Positions 8,361 to 17,456 are shown, numbered from the stretch's first letter. The stretch: DNA of 64,000 nt from an uncultured Pseudomonadota bacterium (GCA_949286215.1 CASDYX010000002.1:37625-101624); one strand, 5' to 3'. Program-made: numbers and translations. The notes: generated by a model from the sequence alone, not told the origin.

Positions 8361-9848
8361 GTGTTGGCATTTGCATTTTTTGCAGCAGTTTTTTCCACCT
8401 TAACGTGGCTGATTTATATTGTAATGTACATCAATGATAAGCTAGGAGGTGCCAGTTTTGCCCAACTCGGGTTATTGGATTTGTCGCTCTATGTGGCAAT
8501 TGCAGTTTTCCCTATCCTTATTTTATGGATGATTTTTGGCTATATTAATCAATATCTTAGCTTTGCCCATATCAGCCAAAACTCAAAAATTCTTTACCAG
8601 CAACTGAAAAAAAATTTGGATTACACCGATTTAATCGCCAGAATCTTACTTGAGGCCGAACAAGAAGTAAAAAACAGCTTTATCTTAAATAAATTTGAAT
8701 TGTTTATTGCCGATATGAATGAATTATTGGCGGAAACCATTCAGCGCGGTGCTTTGGCTTCGTCCGAACAAGTTGACCGCTTGTGGCATAAAGTGAAAGA
8801 CGGTGCAAAATGGGCTTTCGGAAAGGTTATTATTGAAGTCAGTGCCAATCAGCCGAATTTTGCCCCCAGATTGGTAGCAAAAGCTCAAAATGATTCCGTG
8901 TTAGGCGGGACAATTTTGGAATTTTGCGCCAGATACCAAAACTTACTTAATATCTTAGAAAAACACGATAAGGAAAAAGTCTTTTTATCGGTGATTGAGA
9001 CCGGCGTTTACGGTAAGGTTTATTCCATTTTGGCTCCGCTTGGAGAACAAATAAGACGGGCAAGAATCGATTTAAGCGAAGAAAGCAGTATTAAAGTTCA
9101 CCCTGCTCCCAGAATTGAGCCGGAAAGAATTGAGCCAATGAGCGAAGAAAAATCCCTTGATATCGCTTCTAGCTCTGAAAGTCCTTTGAGACAAGTTTCC
9201 AGCTCATCTTTGGAGAACGTACAGCAAAATGCTAATGCTAATTTTGTATCAGAGGCACATAAAAAAATTAAGAATATCTTTAATCCTTTCAGGTCTCGTA
9301 ACTTTTTTGCTAAAAATACTATTGAAGAAGATATTACGGATAATGAATCCGAAGATAAAGACCCGTTTTCTATGGCGTTGGAGAGAAGTTTCGGTTTCCC
9401 TAATGAAGACGATGAAAAAAGCGAGCCTCAATTTGAGAACTATACATCCGAGACAAGTGAGCCTGATGAATTTAAGGTGTATCGGTTTAGTGATACTAAA
9501 GAAGACGAAGGAATGCCCGCCTTGAATATTCAGTCCAAAGAGGAAAGTGAAAAAACAAAGACTTCCATATCGAGCGAATCTCCTTTTGTGAGGACTTCTC
9601 TTTCGCGCTTTGACGAAGATGGAATCGGCTTTACCAATACTCAAAAAGCTCTTAATTCGCTCAAAAAAGAATGGCAAGAAATGAAAAGCGCAAGTGAGCC
9701 TAAACTCTCTCGTCCTGCGCCTGATTTTTTGCGCCGTGAACCGGTGATAAGCGACCCTCAACGCTCTCAAAAATCACCCATTAAAGATGATGATTACGCC
9801 TATCCTTTCGGCGGGTGGAGTGATGCGGATAATTATAGCCAGAAATAA
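8361..9848 (+). CDS. Membrane protein with acidic disordered C-terminal half, unknown function
   Basis: I do not recognise a named family. Two hydrophobic helices (about 1-22 and 40-65 of this start) are followed by a helical cytoplasmic domain to about residue 230 that contains LLEAEQEVKNSF and LAETIQRGAL. The last 260 residues are Ser/Glu/Asp/Pro-rich and look disordered. I place the start at GTG 8361 because GGAGG lies 6 bases before it; an in-frame TTG at 8340 has no ribosome site. It overlaps the yejA start by 26 bp in another frame, so the two are probably co-transcribed. Codon use is like its neighbours. Confidence 0.75.
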   Translation: MLAFAFFAAVFSTLTWLIYIVMYINDKLGGASFAQLGLLDLSLYVAIAVFPILILWMIFGYINQYLSFAHISQNSKILYQQLKKNLDYTDLIARILLEAEQEVKNSFILNKFELFIADMNELLAETIQRGALASSEQVDRLWHKVKDGAKWAFGKVIIEVSANQPNFAPRLVAKAQNDSVLGGTILEFCARYQNLLNILEKHDKEKVFLSVIETGVYGKVYSILAPLGEQIRRARIDLSEESSIKVHPAPRIEPERIEPMSEEKSLDIASSSESPLRQVSSSSLENVQQNANANFVSEAHKKIKNIFNPFRSRNFFAKNTIEEDITDNESEDKDPFSMALERSFGFPNEDDEKSEPQFENYTSETSEPDEFKVYRFSDTKEDEGMPALNIQSKEESEKTKTSISSESPFVRTSLSRFDEDGIGFTNTQKALNSLKKEWQEMKSASEPKLSRPAPDFLRREPVISDPQRSQKSPIKDDDYAYPFGGWSDADNYSQK

Positions 9849-11655
9849 AATTATCGCCTTTTGTTTGGGAGCGGTTTTGGGGTGTGTCTGTACGACTGCA
9901 GAGGCAAAAATTTATCATTCCATTTCGGTTTACGGAACACCTAAATACAAACAAGGTTTTGAGCATTTTAACTATACTGACCCGAAAGCCCTCAAGGGCG
10001 GGAGAATCGTTATGCCCGAATATGGCGGATTTGACAATTTTAACCCTTATATTTTTAAAGGTAATCCTACACCGCAAGTGGCAAATTTGACAATGGACAG
10101 CTTAGGCGTCGTCAGTGTCGATGACCCTTATTCAGCCTATCCGTTACTGGCAAAGGCTTTTGATTTGCCTGATGATAAGTCATACGTTGGTTTTATTTTA
10201 GATGGACGAGCCAAATTTCATGACGGCTCACCGGTTACGGCCGATGATGTGATTTTTAGCTTTAACTCTTTGATTGAAAAAGGGCAGCCCTTGTACAAAG
10301 TATATTATGCCGATGTGGAACGGGTTGAAAAAATAAGTCCTAAAGAAGTCCGTTTTCATTTTCGTAAAGGCTCAAACAATCGTGAACTACCGCTCATTTT
10401 GGCGCAGATGAAAATTTATTCCGCAAAAAATTGGGATGGGAAAGATTTCAGCAAACCGACACTTGAAATTCCTTTAGGGAGCGGACCTTATAAATTAGAT
10501 AAATTCGAGCAAGGAAAATATCTGCTTTTTCGCCGTGCGCCCGACTACTGGGGAAAAGATTTACCAGTTAACAAAGGGTTTTATAACTTTGATGAAATAA
10601 GGTTTGATTTTTACCAAGACACGACCGTTACTTTGCAAGCGCTGTTTGCGGGAAGCATAGACGTGCGCGAAGAATATATCGCTAAAATTTGGGTCAGCGG
10701 TTACGATAACAATTTGGTTAAGAGCGGCAAAATCATCAAAGAAAATATGGCACACAACAATGCCGCTATTTTGCAAATGTTTGCTTTTAACGTCCGCAAG
10801 GAAATGTTTCAAGATAGGCGTGTTCGAGAAGCGATTGCCCTTGCTTTTAACTTTGATTGGGCGAATGACAAACTGTTTTACAATCAATACAGCCGGATTT
10901 ACAGCTATTTTACCAATACGGGAATGGAAGCAACCGGTTTACCTCAAGGAAAAGAGCTGGAAATTCTAAACAAATATAAAAACAAACTCCCTCAATCCGT
11001 GTTTGGAAAAGCACCCCAAAACCCAAGCCACAAAGACTTTAAGGAAACGAGACAAAAGCTCAAAGAAGCGGTGAAACTCTTAAACGAGGCGGGATATGAC
11101 TTTGTAAATGGTAAGATGACCAATCTTAAAACCGGTCAGCCACTTGAATTTGAGGTTTTGAGCAACTCGGCCAACGGCAGCACTTTTACGCGTGTGATGT
11201 TACCTTTTATCAATAACTTGGCAAAAATAGGCATTAAGCTCACGTTTCGCAATTTGGAAATAAATATCTTTAAAAACCGGTTGGATAACTTTGATTTTGA
11301 TATGGCGATTTTGTCTTTCGGCATTAGCCGAATGCCTGGGAATGAGCAAGCCGAAATGTGGGGCAGTAAATCTGCCAATATCAAAGGCAGCTATAATATG
11401 ATCGGCATTCAAAATGAAGTGGTTGATGAATTAATCAAAGGGCTTATTACCGCGCAGGACAAAGAAAGTTATGAGGCTTTTGTAAAAGCATTGGACAGAG
11501 TGTTATTAAATGAGACTTATATGATTCCACAATGGTATTCCCCTTATCAAAGAGTGGCATATCATGACAAGTTTGTTCACCCCCAAACGAGTGAAAAAGT
11601 AGGCTTTCAGCCCCTAACCTGGTGGGCAAAGCCTAAAAAGAATAAGGATAAATAA
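9823..11655 (+). CDS. yejA: Peptide ABC transporter substrate-binding protein, YejA type (SBP family 5)
   Basis: Periplasmic binding protein of a peptide importer; YejABEF imports microcin C-like peptides in E. coli. A signal peptide is clear (Arg/Lys, [19 protein letters not shown], then mature [14 protein letters not shown]). Family 5 features include [51 protein letters not shown] and [18 protein letters not shown] 9823 is preceded by GGGTGGAG and gives the best signal peptide. An ATG at 9787, inside the previous gene, is in frame but would bury it. The length of 610 aa fits the YejA group. The start codon of yejB overlaps the yejA stop. Confidence 0.9.
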   Translation: MRIIIARNKIIAFCLGAVLGCVCTTAEAKIYHSISVYGTPKYKQGFEHFNYTDPKALKGGRIVMPEYGGFDNFNPYIFKGNPTPQVANLTMDSLGVVSVDDPYSAYPLLAKAFDLPDDKSYVGFILDGRAKFHDGSPVTADDVIFSFNSLIEKGQPLYKVYYADVERVEKISPKEVRFHFRKGSNNRELPLILAQMKIYSAKNWDGKDFSKPTLEIPLGSGPYKLDKFEQGKYLLFRRAPDYWGKDLPVNKGFYNFDEIRFDFYQDTTVTLQALFAGSIDVREEYIAKIWVSGYDNNLVKSGKIIKENMAHNNAAILQMFAFNVRKEMFQDRRVREAIALAFNFDWANDKLFYNQYSRIYSYFTNTGMEATGLPQGKELEILNKYKNKLPQSVFGKAPQNPSHKDFKETRQKLKEAVKLLNEAGYDFVNGKMTNLKTGQPLEFEVLSNSANGSTFTRVMLPFINNLAKIGIKLTFRNLEINIFKNRLDNFDFDMAILSFGISRMPGNEQAEMWGSKSANIKGSYNMIGIQNEVVDELIKGLITAQDKESYEAFVKALDRVLLNETYMIPQWYSPYQRVAYHDKFVHPQTSEKVGFQPLTWWAKPKKNKDK

Positions 11656-12734
11656 TGAGAAGTTACATTATCAAACGTTTGCTCCTAATTCCTTTTACCT
11701 TGCTTGGGATTATCACAATTAACTTTTTGATTGTGCAATTGGCTCCGGGCGGGCCGATTGAGCATACTTTGGCAAAATACAGAGGGTTTAACGTTGATGC
11801 AAAGTCTCAGTTTTCTTCCACCGCGGCGGTTAACATGAATCAATCAGCCTCGCGCTACCAAGGGGCGCAAGGCGTGCCGGAAGATTTAATCAAAGAATTG
11901 GAAAAACAATTCGGGTTTGATAAGCCCTTGCATGAGCGCTATTTCAAGATGTTGGCAGATTATGCGCGTTTTGATTTCGGCAAAAGCTATTATCAGGACA
12001 AAGCCGTCGGAACTCTCATTTTAGAACGCATGCCGGTTTCGATTTCTTTAGGTCTATGGTCAACTTTGATTATTTATTTGATTGCTATTCCTTTAGGTAT
12101 CAAAAAAGCCGTAAAAGACGGGACTGGGTTTGATATGTGGACATCCGTGGCGGTGATTATCGGCGCGGCTATTCCGGTGTTTTTGTTTGCGGTGTTTTTA
12201 ATTGTGTTTTTTGCCGGCGGCACTTATCTACATTGGTTTCCTTTGCGAGGATTAACCTCAGACAACTGGGAGCAACTTTCAACTTTTGGCAAAATTATTG
12301 ATTACTTCTGGCACATTACTCTGCCGGTTACAGCTTTGGTTATCGGCGGTTTTGCCAGTTTAACCATGCTTACCAAAAACTCGTTTTTAGATGAAATCAA
12401 TAAACCTTACGTTTTGACGGCTCGCGCTAAAGGATTGAGCGAGAATCGGGTTTTATACGGACATATATTCCGCAATGCCATGCTGATTGTTTCGGCCGGT
12501 TTCCCTGCCCTATTGATTAAAATGCTGTTTACGGGTTCGCTCTTAATTGAAGTGATTTTCTCACTTAACGGTATGGGCTTGCTCGGGTATGAGGCGATTA
12601 TGTCGCGCGACTATCCGGTTATTTTCGGTACGGTCTATATCTTTGCTTTGCTGGGACTTATTCTCAAGCTCATGAGCGATATTATTTACTCTTTAATTGA
12701 CCCAAGGATTAATTTCTCCGCTGCCAACAACTGA
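11655..12734 (+). CDS. yejB: Peptide ABC transporter permease, YejB type
   Basis: A 359-aa inner-membrane permease of the dipeptide/oligopeptide class. It begins with a DppB-like helix ([30 protein letters not shown]), has the YejB-type insert around residues 40-80, and ends with the EAA loop [19 protein letters not shown] plus the last helices. It pairs with YejA, with which it overlaps by one base (TAATG). The second permease (YejE) and the double ATPase (YejF) normally follow. Here the next gene is a prepilin-like gene with its own promoter, so the importer needs subunits from elsewhere. Confidence 0.92.
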   Translation: MRSYIIKRLLLIPFTLLGIITINFLIVQLAPGGPIEHTLAKYRGFNVDAKSQFSSTAAVNMNQSASRYQGAQGVPEDLIKELEKQFGFDKPLHERYFKMLADYARFDFGKSYYQDKAVGTLILERMPVSISLGLWSTLIIYLIAIPLGIKKAVKDGTGFDMWTSVAVIIGAAIPVFLFAVFLIVFFAGGTYLHWFPLRGLTSDNWEQLSTFGKIIDYFWHITLPVTALVIGGFASLTMLTKNSFLDEINKPYVLTARAKGLSENRVLYGHIFRNAMLIVSAGFPALLIKMLFTGSLLIEVIFSLNGMGLLGYEAIMSRDYPVIFGTVYIFALLGLILKLMSDIIYSLIDPRINFSAANN

Positions 12735-12857
12735 ATTGTTACAGTTTTATGACTTTAGTTATATCGCTGACAAAATTTATGACTAAAGCCAGAATTGTAA
12801 TAAAATATTAACTTGTTATACTTAAACTATGATGCAGTTAGATTTAGGAGAAAGAAA
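12735..12857 (+). promoter_or_regulatory. Inverted repeat and sigma70-type promoter ahead of prepilin-like gene
   Basis: A 9-base arm GACTTTAGT near 12751 pairs with ACTAAAGCC near 12782 (8 of 9 positions). It could be a weak terminator for yejB or an operator. A promoter follows: TTGTAA at 12795-12800, a 16-base spacer, and TATACT at 12817-12822. The ribosome site AGGAG is at 12846-12850, 7 bases before ATG 12858. Confidence 0.6.
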
Positions 12858-13484
12858 ATGGTTAACTTACTTAACAAAAATGAACAATCCGGTCGTTCCA
12901 TGGTGGAAATGCTCGGCGTGCTCGCGATTATCGGCGTTTTGTCCGTTGGTGGTATCGCCGGTTATTCAAAGGCTATGACAAAATTTAAAATCACTAAAAC
13001 ATTCGACCAAGTTTCAATGATGGTGGCTAATATTCGTACGCTTTATTCCGGTCAAAGAAACTATGACGGTTTGGCAACCAATATTGCTATGGATATGGGT
13101 GTGGTTCCGGCCGAAATGGAAGGCGCAACTGCTGGTACATTAGTTAATGCATTCCAAGGTTCTGTTACTTTAGGTTCAGCTGACTATAACGGTCAAGGTG
13201 ATGCTTGTTTCTATGTTTCTTACGGTGCAATGGGTCGTGAAGCTTGCGTACAAATCGTTACCTCTGACTGGGGTTCTGGCGCATCTTCAGGTTTCGTTGG
13301 TTTAACTGTCGATAGTGGTACGACTGGTGTTGATGCCGCTGCTGTTCCAGCTGTTAATGATAATACAACAGCTGCCGGTGCTTCAAGCTGGGGTAACTTA
13401 AACTTGCCGGTTAGCCCGTCAGATGCTGCAACAGCTTGCCAATGTACAAATGACCAATGTGCAATTACTTGGTACTATATGTAA
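12858..13484 (+). CDS. Type IV prepilin-like protein (N-terminal methylation segment)
   Basis: A 208-aa protein whose N-terminus is a class III signal: polar leader to SGRS, then the hydrophobic helix MVEMLGVLAIIGVLSVGGIAGYSKAM with Glu five residues after the expected cleavage. The globular part is Gly/Ser/Thr/Ala-rich with four Cys near the ends (ACFY, EACVQI, ACQCTNDQCA). This is a pilin or pseudopilin fold by family knowledge. No pil or gsp assembly genes are in the window. A strong promoter and a strong terminator frame it as a single-gene unit. ATG 12858 is chosen for its AGGAG site; an upstream in-frame TTG (12813) lies before the promoter -10. Confidence 0.82.
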   Translation: MVNLLNKNEQSGRSMVEMLGVLAIIGVLSVGGIAGYSKAMTKFKITKTFDQVSMMVANIRTLYSGQRNYDGLATNIAMDMGVVPAEMEGATAGTLVNAFQGSVTLGSADYNGQGDACFYVSYGAMGREACVQIVTSDWGSGASSGFVGLTVDSGTTGVDAAAVPAVNDNTTAAGASSWGNLNLPVSPSDAATACQCTNDQCAITWYYM

Positions 13485-13501
13485 TATCTACTTAACAACG
13501 A

Positions 13502-13531
13502 AAAACTCCGGTGTAACGCCGGAGTTTTTTT
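13502..13531 (+). terminator. Terminator of prepilin-like gene
   Basis: ACTCCGG, a 7-base loop, and CCGGAGT, followed by seven T. It directly follows the stop at 13484. Confidence 0.9.
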
Positions 13532-13548
13532 ATGTCTTAAGCTCAAAA

Positions 13549-13578
13549 AAAATCCCGCTTAAACAAAGCGGGATTTTT
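13549..13578 (-). terminator. Terminator of serS (hairpin usable on both strands)
   Basis: AATCCCGCT and AGCGGGATT with a 7-base loop. A/T runs on both sides make it a bidirectional signal between the convergent prepilin-like gene and serS. Confidence 0.85.
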
Positions 13579-13593
13579 TATCATTCTTTTCGC

Positions 13594-14874
13594 TTAGGCG
13601 TTTTTACCAATCTTTGTTTTTCCACCCAGATAAGGACGGAGTTTTTCCGGAATATTGACCGTGCCATCAGCGTTTTGGTGATTTTCAATAAACGGAACTA
13701 ATGCGCGCGGGGTGGCAATACCGGTATTATTCAGAGTGTGAACATATTTTACCTTGCCATCGGCATTGTCACGATAACGCAAATTGGTACGTCTGGCTTG
13801 CCAATCCGTAATGTTTGAGCAAGAGTGTGTTTCACGATAGCAATTTTGAGACGGAACCCATGCCTCCAAGTCATATTGGCGATATTTCGGAGCGCCCATA
13901 TCACCGGTGCAGATATCCAAAACTTGATAAGGCAATTCCAAATCTTGTAAAACTTCCTCAGAAATAGCGAGCAATTTTTGGTGCCATTTTTCGCTCTCAG
14001 CAATATCATTCTTACAGATAACAAATTGTTCGGTTTTCATAAATTGGTGAACACGAACCAAACCTCTGGTATCTTTACCTGCCGCACCAGCCTCACGACG
14101 GAAGCAAGGAGAAAATCCGGCATAAAGAATCGGCAATTCGTTTTCAGATAAAATTTCATCTGCACGCAAAGAGTTCAAAATAAGCTCGGCCGTGCCTGAC
14201 AAATATAAGTCATCTGCAGGCATATAGTAAATTTCATCACGAGAAAACGGCAAGTAACCTTGACCATACAGCGGGCGCTCTTTAGAAAGAGCCGGAACGG
14301 TAATAACCGTAAAGCCATGAGAACGTAACTTATCCAAGACCATCATGTGAATGGCTAATTCCAGCTGAGCGAGGTCATTCTTAATGGCATAAGTGCGAGA
14401 GCCTGATACTTTGGCAATGCGCTCCATTTCGCTCCAATCATTGATTTCCATCAACTCAATATGGTCTTTGGGCGTAAAGTCAAAAGTACGCGGTGTGCCT
14501 ACTTTGCGAATGACTACATTATGCGTGTCATCAGGACCATCAGGACAATCCGGACTTGGGTAGTTTGGGAGACGTAACATCATATCATTGAACTTGGCTT
14601 CCAATACACTCAGTTCTTCTTGCTCTTTTTTTAGCTCCTCACCTAATTCCTTACTCTTGGCAATGATGCTCGGACGCTCTTCAGCTGAGGCTGATTTAAT
14701 AGAGTTGCTGAGTTTATTTTTGGTCTCTGCCAAAGCCTGAGATGAGGTTTTGAGTTTGTTCATCTCCAGATACGAGGATATTAAACTATCGATGTTTTCT
14801 GAAGGGAAACCCTTTCTGGCTAGAGATTTTTTGACTGTATCCGTATTATCGATAATATATTTAATATCCAACAT
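13594..14874 (-). CDS. serS: Serine--tRNA ligase
   Basis: A 426-aa class II aminoacyl-tRNA synthetase that charges tRNA-Ser with serine. The N-terminal antiparallel coiled coil that holds the tRNA long arm spans about residues 30-100. Motif 2 appears as CFRREAGAAGKDTRGLVRVHQF in segments, and motif 3 as NTGIATPRALVPFIEN. TAELIL and CTGDMGAPKYRQYDLE, also typical, are present. The length is normal. I saw no T-box-like leader in the roughly 120 bp upstream. Confidence 0.97.
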   Translation of the reverse strand: MLDIKYIIDNTDTVKKSLARKGFPSENIDSLISSYLEMNKLKTSSQALAETKNKLSNSIKSASAEERPSIIAKSKELGEELKKEQEELSVLEAKFNDMMLRLPNYPSPDCPDGPDDTHNVVIRKVGTPRTFDFTPKDHIELMEINDWSEMERIAKVSGSRTYAIKNDLAQLELAIHMMVLDKLRSHGFTVITVPALSKERPLYGQGYLPFSRDEIYYMPADDLYLSGTAELILNSLRADEILSENELPILYAGFSPCFRREAGAAGKDTRGLVRVHQFMKTEQFVICKNDIAESEKWHQKLLAISEEVLQDLELPYQVLDICTGDMGAPKYRQYDLEAWVPSQNCYRETHSCSNITDWQARRTNLRYRDNADGKVKYVHTLNNTGIATPRALVPFIENHQNADGTVNIPEKLRPYLGGKTKIGKNA

Positions 14875-14993
14875 TGTATTTGTCCTATTTTCCTTTAATC
14901 AGGGGTTATTCATTATTTGTTAACGATTATCAGACTAATCATTTTTTTTACAATTACAATAAAAAAATTCAAGAATACTCTCGAATCTGCATA

Positions 14994-15027
14994 AAAAAAC
15001 CGCTCAGTTTTTAGACCAAGCGGTTTA
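14994..15027 (-). terminator. Terminator of META-domain lipoprotein gene
   Basis: On the minus strand AAACCGCT and AGCGGTTT pair around a 14-base loop and are followed by seven T. Confidence 0.8.
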
Positions 15028-15044
15028 GGATTGTATTTTTATAC

Positions 15045-15443
15045 TTATTCTGCAACAGTGCCGGTTTCTTCAAAAGTTAAACTTTTACCGTCTGAGGAAT
15101 TCAGAATTAATTTTTTTCCTTCTAATTTATAAGATTTGACATCAGCCAAGAATTGCAAATATTCTTGTTCGGCTTTCATGAGAGGTTCAGGACCTGCCAT
15201 CATTGTGGCTCCCGCCGGACCAAATGAAAGATTTTCACCTTCCAAAGTATAAGCGCCAAAGTAATTGTTAACCGCAGACTTGCCAAAATAGCGATTTTCT
15301 TTACCATCAAAACCTAGTGAGATTTCGGCATTATTGGGGGCTTGAGTTAGCTTATATTCTTTGCCAACAAAGCTATTTTGCTCCTGTGACGAACAAGCGC
15401 CAAACAATAAGACTGCAGCCAGCAAGCTCAAAATTTTAGACAT
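15045..15443 (-). CDS. META domain-containing lipoprotein (HslJ-like)
   Basis: A 132-aa predicted lipoprotein. The signal peptide is MSKILSLLAAVLLFGAC with the lipobox FGAC, so Cys17 would be lipidated. The rest matches the META/HslJ beta pattern: EISLGFDGKENRYFGKSAVNNYFGAY, then MMAGPEPLMKAEQEYLQFL. ATG 15443 has GGAGAAG immediately upstream; a longer in-frame reading from 15476 has no ribosome site. HslJ-type proteins are stress- or novobiocin-linked in E. coli, but function is not established here. The gene stands alone with its own terminator. Confidence 0.85.
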   Translation of the reverse strand: MSKILSLLAAVLLFGACSSQEQNSFVGKEYKLTQAPNNAEISLGFDGKENRYFGKSAVNNYFGAYTLEGENLSFGPAGATMMAGPEPLMKAEQEYLQFLADVKSYKLEGKKLILNSSDGKSLTFEETGTVAE

Positions 15444-15544
15444 GATCTTCTCCTTATTGATTGTTAATTTATGCAAAGAATATACTTTTTGGAAAAAATT
15501 ACCAATATAAATTTTGTTTTACTCAACATTATCAGTAAAACAAC

Positions 15545-15640
15545 TCAAAGGGACACCTAATCTGAAATCAGGTGCCCCTCGGTACTTAGCTTGCAGACAT
15601 TGTAAATTTGCACATGAACTGCCCAAGAGATATATGTCTA
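15545..15640 (-). ncRNA. Possible small RNA or stray terminator hairpin (uncertain)
   Basis: The 283-bp gap between the lipoprotein gene and tRNA-Thr contains a GC-rich hairpin: GGGGCACCT and AGGTGTCCC on the minus strand, followed by TTTGAGTTGTTTT. It would end a minus-strand transcript, yet no minus-strand gene lies to its right before 17804. A small RNA of roughly 100 nt is one explanation; a relic terminator is another. No family recognised. Confidence 0.25.
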
Positions 15641-15717
15641 TTTTGCTTAAATTAAAGGTCTGAAATTTAAAATTTCAAAAAAAATAAAAAATAATCAACT
15701 TTCGTGAAAAATTCCCC

Positions 15718-15746
15718 TTGATTTTTTGAAAAATGCCGTGTATGTT
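15718..15746 (+). promoter_or_regulatory. Promoter of tRNA-Thr
   Basis: TTGATT (15718-15723), a 17-base spacer, and TATGTT (15741-15746), 13 bases before the mature tRNA 5' end. Confidence 0.7.
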
Positions 15747-15759
15747 ACCTAGCGTTGTC

Positions 15760-15834
15760 GCCGCTGTAGCTCAGTGGTAGAGCACGTCATTGGTAATGAC
15801 GGGGTCGCAAGTCCGATTCTTGCCAGCGGCACCA
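15760..15834 (+). tRNA. tRNA-Thr (anticodon GGU)
   Basis: A full cloverleaf is present. Acceptor GCCGCTG pairs perfectly with CAGCGGC; the D arm is GCTC/GAGC. Anticodon stem CGTCA/TGACG holds loop TTGGTAA (anticodon GGT). T stem GCAAG/CTTGC has loop TCCGATT. CCA is encoded at 15832-15834. A promoter and a terminator frame it. Its last 17 bases plus ATT recur at 16026, and its end plus terminator recur at 17526 (see repeats). Confidence 0.97.
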
Positions 15835-15866
15835 TTAAAAAAAGGCCTCCCATTTGCGGAGGCTTT
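15826..15866 (+). repeat. Direct repeat copy 1: tRNA-Thr 3' end plus terminator
   Basis: The segment running from GCACCATT through the hairpin CCTCCCATTTGCGGAGGC recurs at 17526-17560 with three single-base gaps. It is the intact, functional copy. Duplication of a tRNA end with its terminator is typical of sites used by tRNA-targeting integrases. Confidence 0.7.
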
Positions 15867-15871
15867 TTTTT
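15843..15871 (+). terminator. Terminator of tRNA-Thr
   Basis: GCCTCC, loop CATTTGC, GGAGGC, then eight T. A near copy of this hairpin occurs at 17538-17560. Confidence 0.85.
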
Positions 15872-16025
15872 AATAGTAATGTTGCAGGGACGGACTTGCG
15901 GGGGCAACGCAAGTGCGGAGCGGATAGTTGGTAAAAACGAGTGTTGAGCTTTAGCTTTACGCTTAGCGAGACACGAAGTTTGAACCTTACGACGCGAGGA
16001 GGACCCGCTTAGCGGGAGTACCCAA
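15872..16025. other. GC-rich spacer of unknown origin between tRNA-tail copies
   Basis: About 150 bp, visibly richer in G+C than its surroundings, with internal hairpins (CTTGCG/CGCAAG near 15895-15915 and CCCGCT/AGCGGG near 16006-16018). It also has the 10-base CGGACTTGCG, the reverse complement of part of the tRNA T arm. No plausible coding frame. It looks like the remains of an integrated or repeat element. Confidence 0.5.
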
Positions 16026-16044
16026 TCTTGCCAGCGGCACCATT
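16026..16044 (+). repeat. Direct repeat copy 2: tRNA-Thr 3' tail (candidate att site)
   Basis: TCTTGCCAGCGGCACCATT here is identical to 15818-15836, the end of tRNA-Thr. It is followed within 10 bp by its own terminator (16052-16076). That is the layout left when an element integrates at a tRNA, restoring the gene on one side and leaving the old tail and terminator on the other. Confidence 0.7.
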
Positions 16045-16051
16045 TTTGATA

Positions 16052-16077
16052 ATGCACCGTTAAAGGTGCTTTTTTTG
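16052..16077 (+). terminator. Terminator behind the tRNA-tail repeat
   Basis: GCACC, loop GTTAA, AGGTGC, then seven T. No gene ends here. It fits the displaced original terminator of tRNA-Thr. Confidence 0.75.
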
Positions 16078-16219
16078 TATGTTTTCCAAGGCTTTCATAA
16101 AGTCCGATTTAGACGGTTTTAAAAAAGCAAATTTTAGCAACTGAAAATAAGCATAATAACATATTCACTTTTCTTCATTAATGAGGTATTATATGAATAT
16201 ATTGGTTACTCCTAACACT

Positions 16220-16247
16220 TTGAAAAATTTTATTTTTCTATTATTAT
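16220..16247 (+). promoter_or_regulatory. Candidate promoter of HExxH gene 16293
   Basis: TTGAAA (16220-16225), a 16-base spacer, TATTAT (16242-16247). It is followed by AGGAAA about 9 bases before ATG 16293. Confidence 0.5.
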
Positions 16248-16292
16248 GGAATAAAAAAACGCATAAATTATTGCCTTTTAGGAAATCTAGAT

Positions 16293-17456
16293 ATGGAACA
16301 AAGCCAAGATACAAATTCTATAAAATTTACAAGTAATCCACTGTATAGCTTTTATGGATTATACCGTAATTGTATGCAAAATCCAGAAATGGCAAAAAAT
16401 GCAATAGAAGGCTTTGAAGACGAAAGATTAAATCGTCTAATGGAAATAATTCCTGAAAAAGGAACAAACGCAAGAATAAAATCAGATTTAATTCATAAAC
16501 AAATAGGAAAGTTCAATATTTCTGATTATGATGGCTTCAAGAATTTGATGTTAAAACATCTATCTTCTCAAGAAGTGGAGATGTTTGACAAGATTTTAAA
16601 ACCTGCATTTGAGGCATATTCTTCTTTTTATGATAAAAATAAAGAAATTATTGATCAAAATATTGAAGCAATGAATTCAGCCCAATCTGTTTACCAAAAC
16701 GATTTAAGTAACTTATATAAGTGTTTTTCTATTCCTAAAGATAAACAATGTTGTTGTTATTTAAATCCGTTTCCCAAAAATAAAATAATGGACGGAATAT
16801 CTAATTCAGAGAATGTAAGTATGGATTATTCTTTAACTAAAAACGAAGTTTCTGATAATTATATTGAAAATTCAAATATATTAAAAAGAAAAGCTTCTAC
16901 CCCTTTCCACGAAACGACTCATTTTCTTTTTTTTAACTCTCAATTCAAAAAAGATATAGAAAATGAAACCTCCCCACAAATGAAAAGATTAGTTGATAGT
17001 GTTATCAAAAGTTTTGAAAAAAATGGAATTCAAAATAACAAGTTTAATAGAGAACAAATGAAAGTTTTTGCAATTGGCGCAATTAATGAAGCTTTTGCAG
17101 CTTGCTCGACAGCTTTATACAATGAAAAAACTATGGGGGCACCGGTGACAAATGAAAATGAGTGGTATCATGGCTGGAAGCAAGCAAATGACTTAACCAA
17201 ACAAATGTATCCAATGTTCAAAGAATATGTTGAACGCGGCAAGCCGTTTGATATTGAGTTTGCTAATAAACTGAGTAATTCTATAGAAATTGAGAGATTA
17301 AAAAGTAAAGCAACTAATTCCTTTACAGAGAATAAAGCATCATTAATTGAATTACGAGGATTATCGCCAGTCACTAAAGCTCCTCATAAACCACAAGCAA
17401 TAACATATAATGTCAATAACTTACAACTATATCAAAATAAAAAGCAAAATGATTAA
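16293..17456 (+). CDS. Putative zinc metalloprotease-like protein (HETTH), accessory
   Basis: A 387-aa protein of no family I can name. The motif STPFHETTHFLFFN (about residues 205-218) fits HExxH of zincins, and NEAFAAC about 60 residues on could supply the third ligand (gluzincin-like). No signal peptide is visible, so it is cytoplasmic or exported by another route. The gene is more A+T-rich than the core genes and sits between tRNA-Thr tail repeats at 16026 and 17526, consistent with transfer. Its C-terminus (LYQNKKQND) resembles that of the other HExxH protein at 25487 (YIRNKKQNA). Protease activity is inference from the motif alone. Confidence 0.7.
   Translation: MEQSQDTNSIKFTSNPLYSFYGLYRNCMQNPEMAKNAIEGFEDERLNRLMEIIPEKGTNARIKSDLIHKQIGKFNISDYDGFKNLMLKHLSSQEVEMFDKILKPAFEAYSSFYDKNKEIIDQNIEAMNSAQSVYQNDLSNLYKCFSIPKDKQCCCYLNPFPKNKIMDGISNSENVSMDYSLTKNEVSDNYIENSNILKRKASTPFHETTHFLFFNSQFKKDIENETSPQMKRLVDSVIKSFEKNGIQNNKFNREQMKVFAIGAINEAFAACSTALYNEKTMGAPVTNENEWYHGWKQANDLTKQMYPMFKEYVERGKPFDIEFANKLSNSIEIERLKSKATNSFTENKASLIELRGLSPVTKAPHKPQAITYNVNNLQLYQNKKQND

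Noticed and set aside
9249..9770. 173-codon minus-strand frame
   Set aside because: Antisense to the acidic tail of the 8361 gene; low-complexity codons on one strand open a false frame on the other.
14875..14993. T-box leader upstream of serS
   Set aside because: No T-box sequence or antiterminator/terminator pair; T-boxes are also rare in proteobacteria.
15749..16057. 102-codon minus-strand reading frame across tRNA-Thr
   Set aside because: It runs antisense through the tRNA and its tail repeat; the peptide end (LPMTCSTTELQRR) is the familiar false translation of a tRNA.
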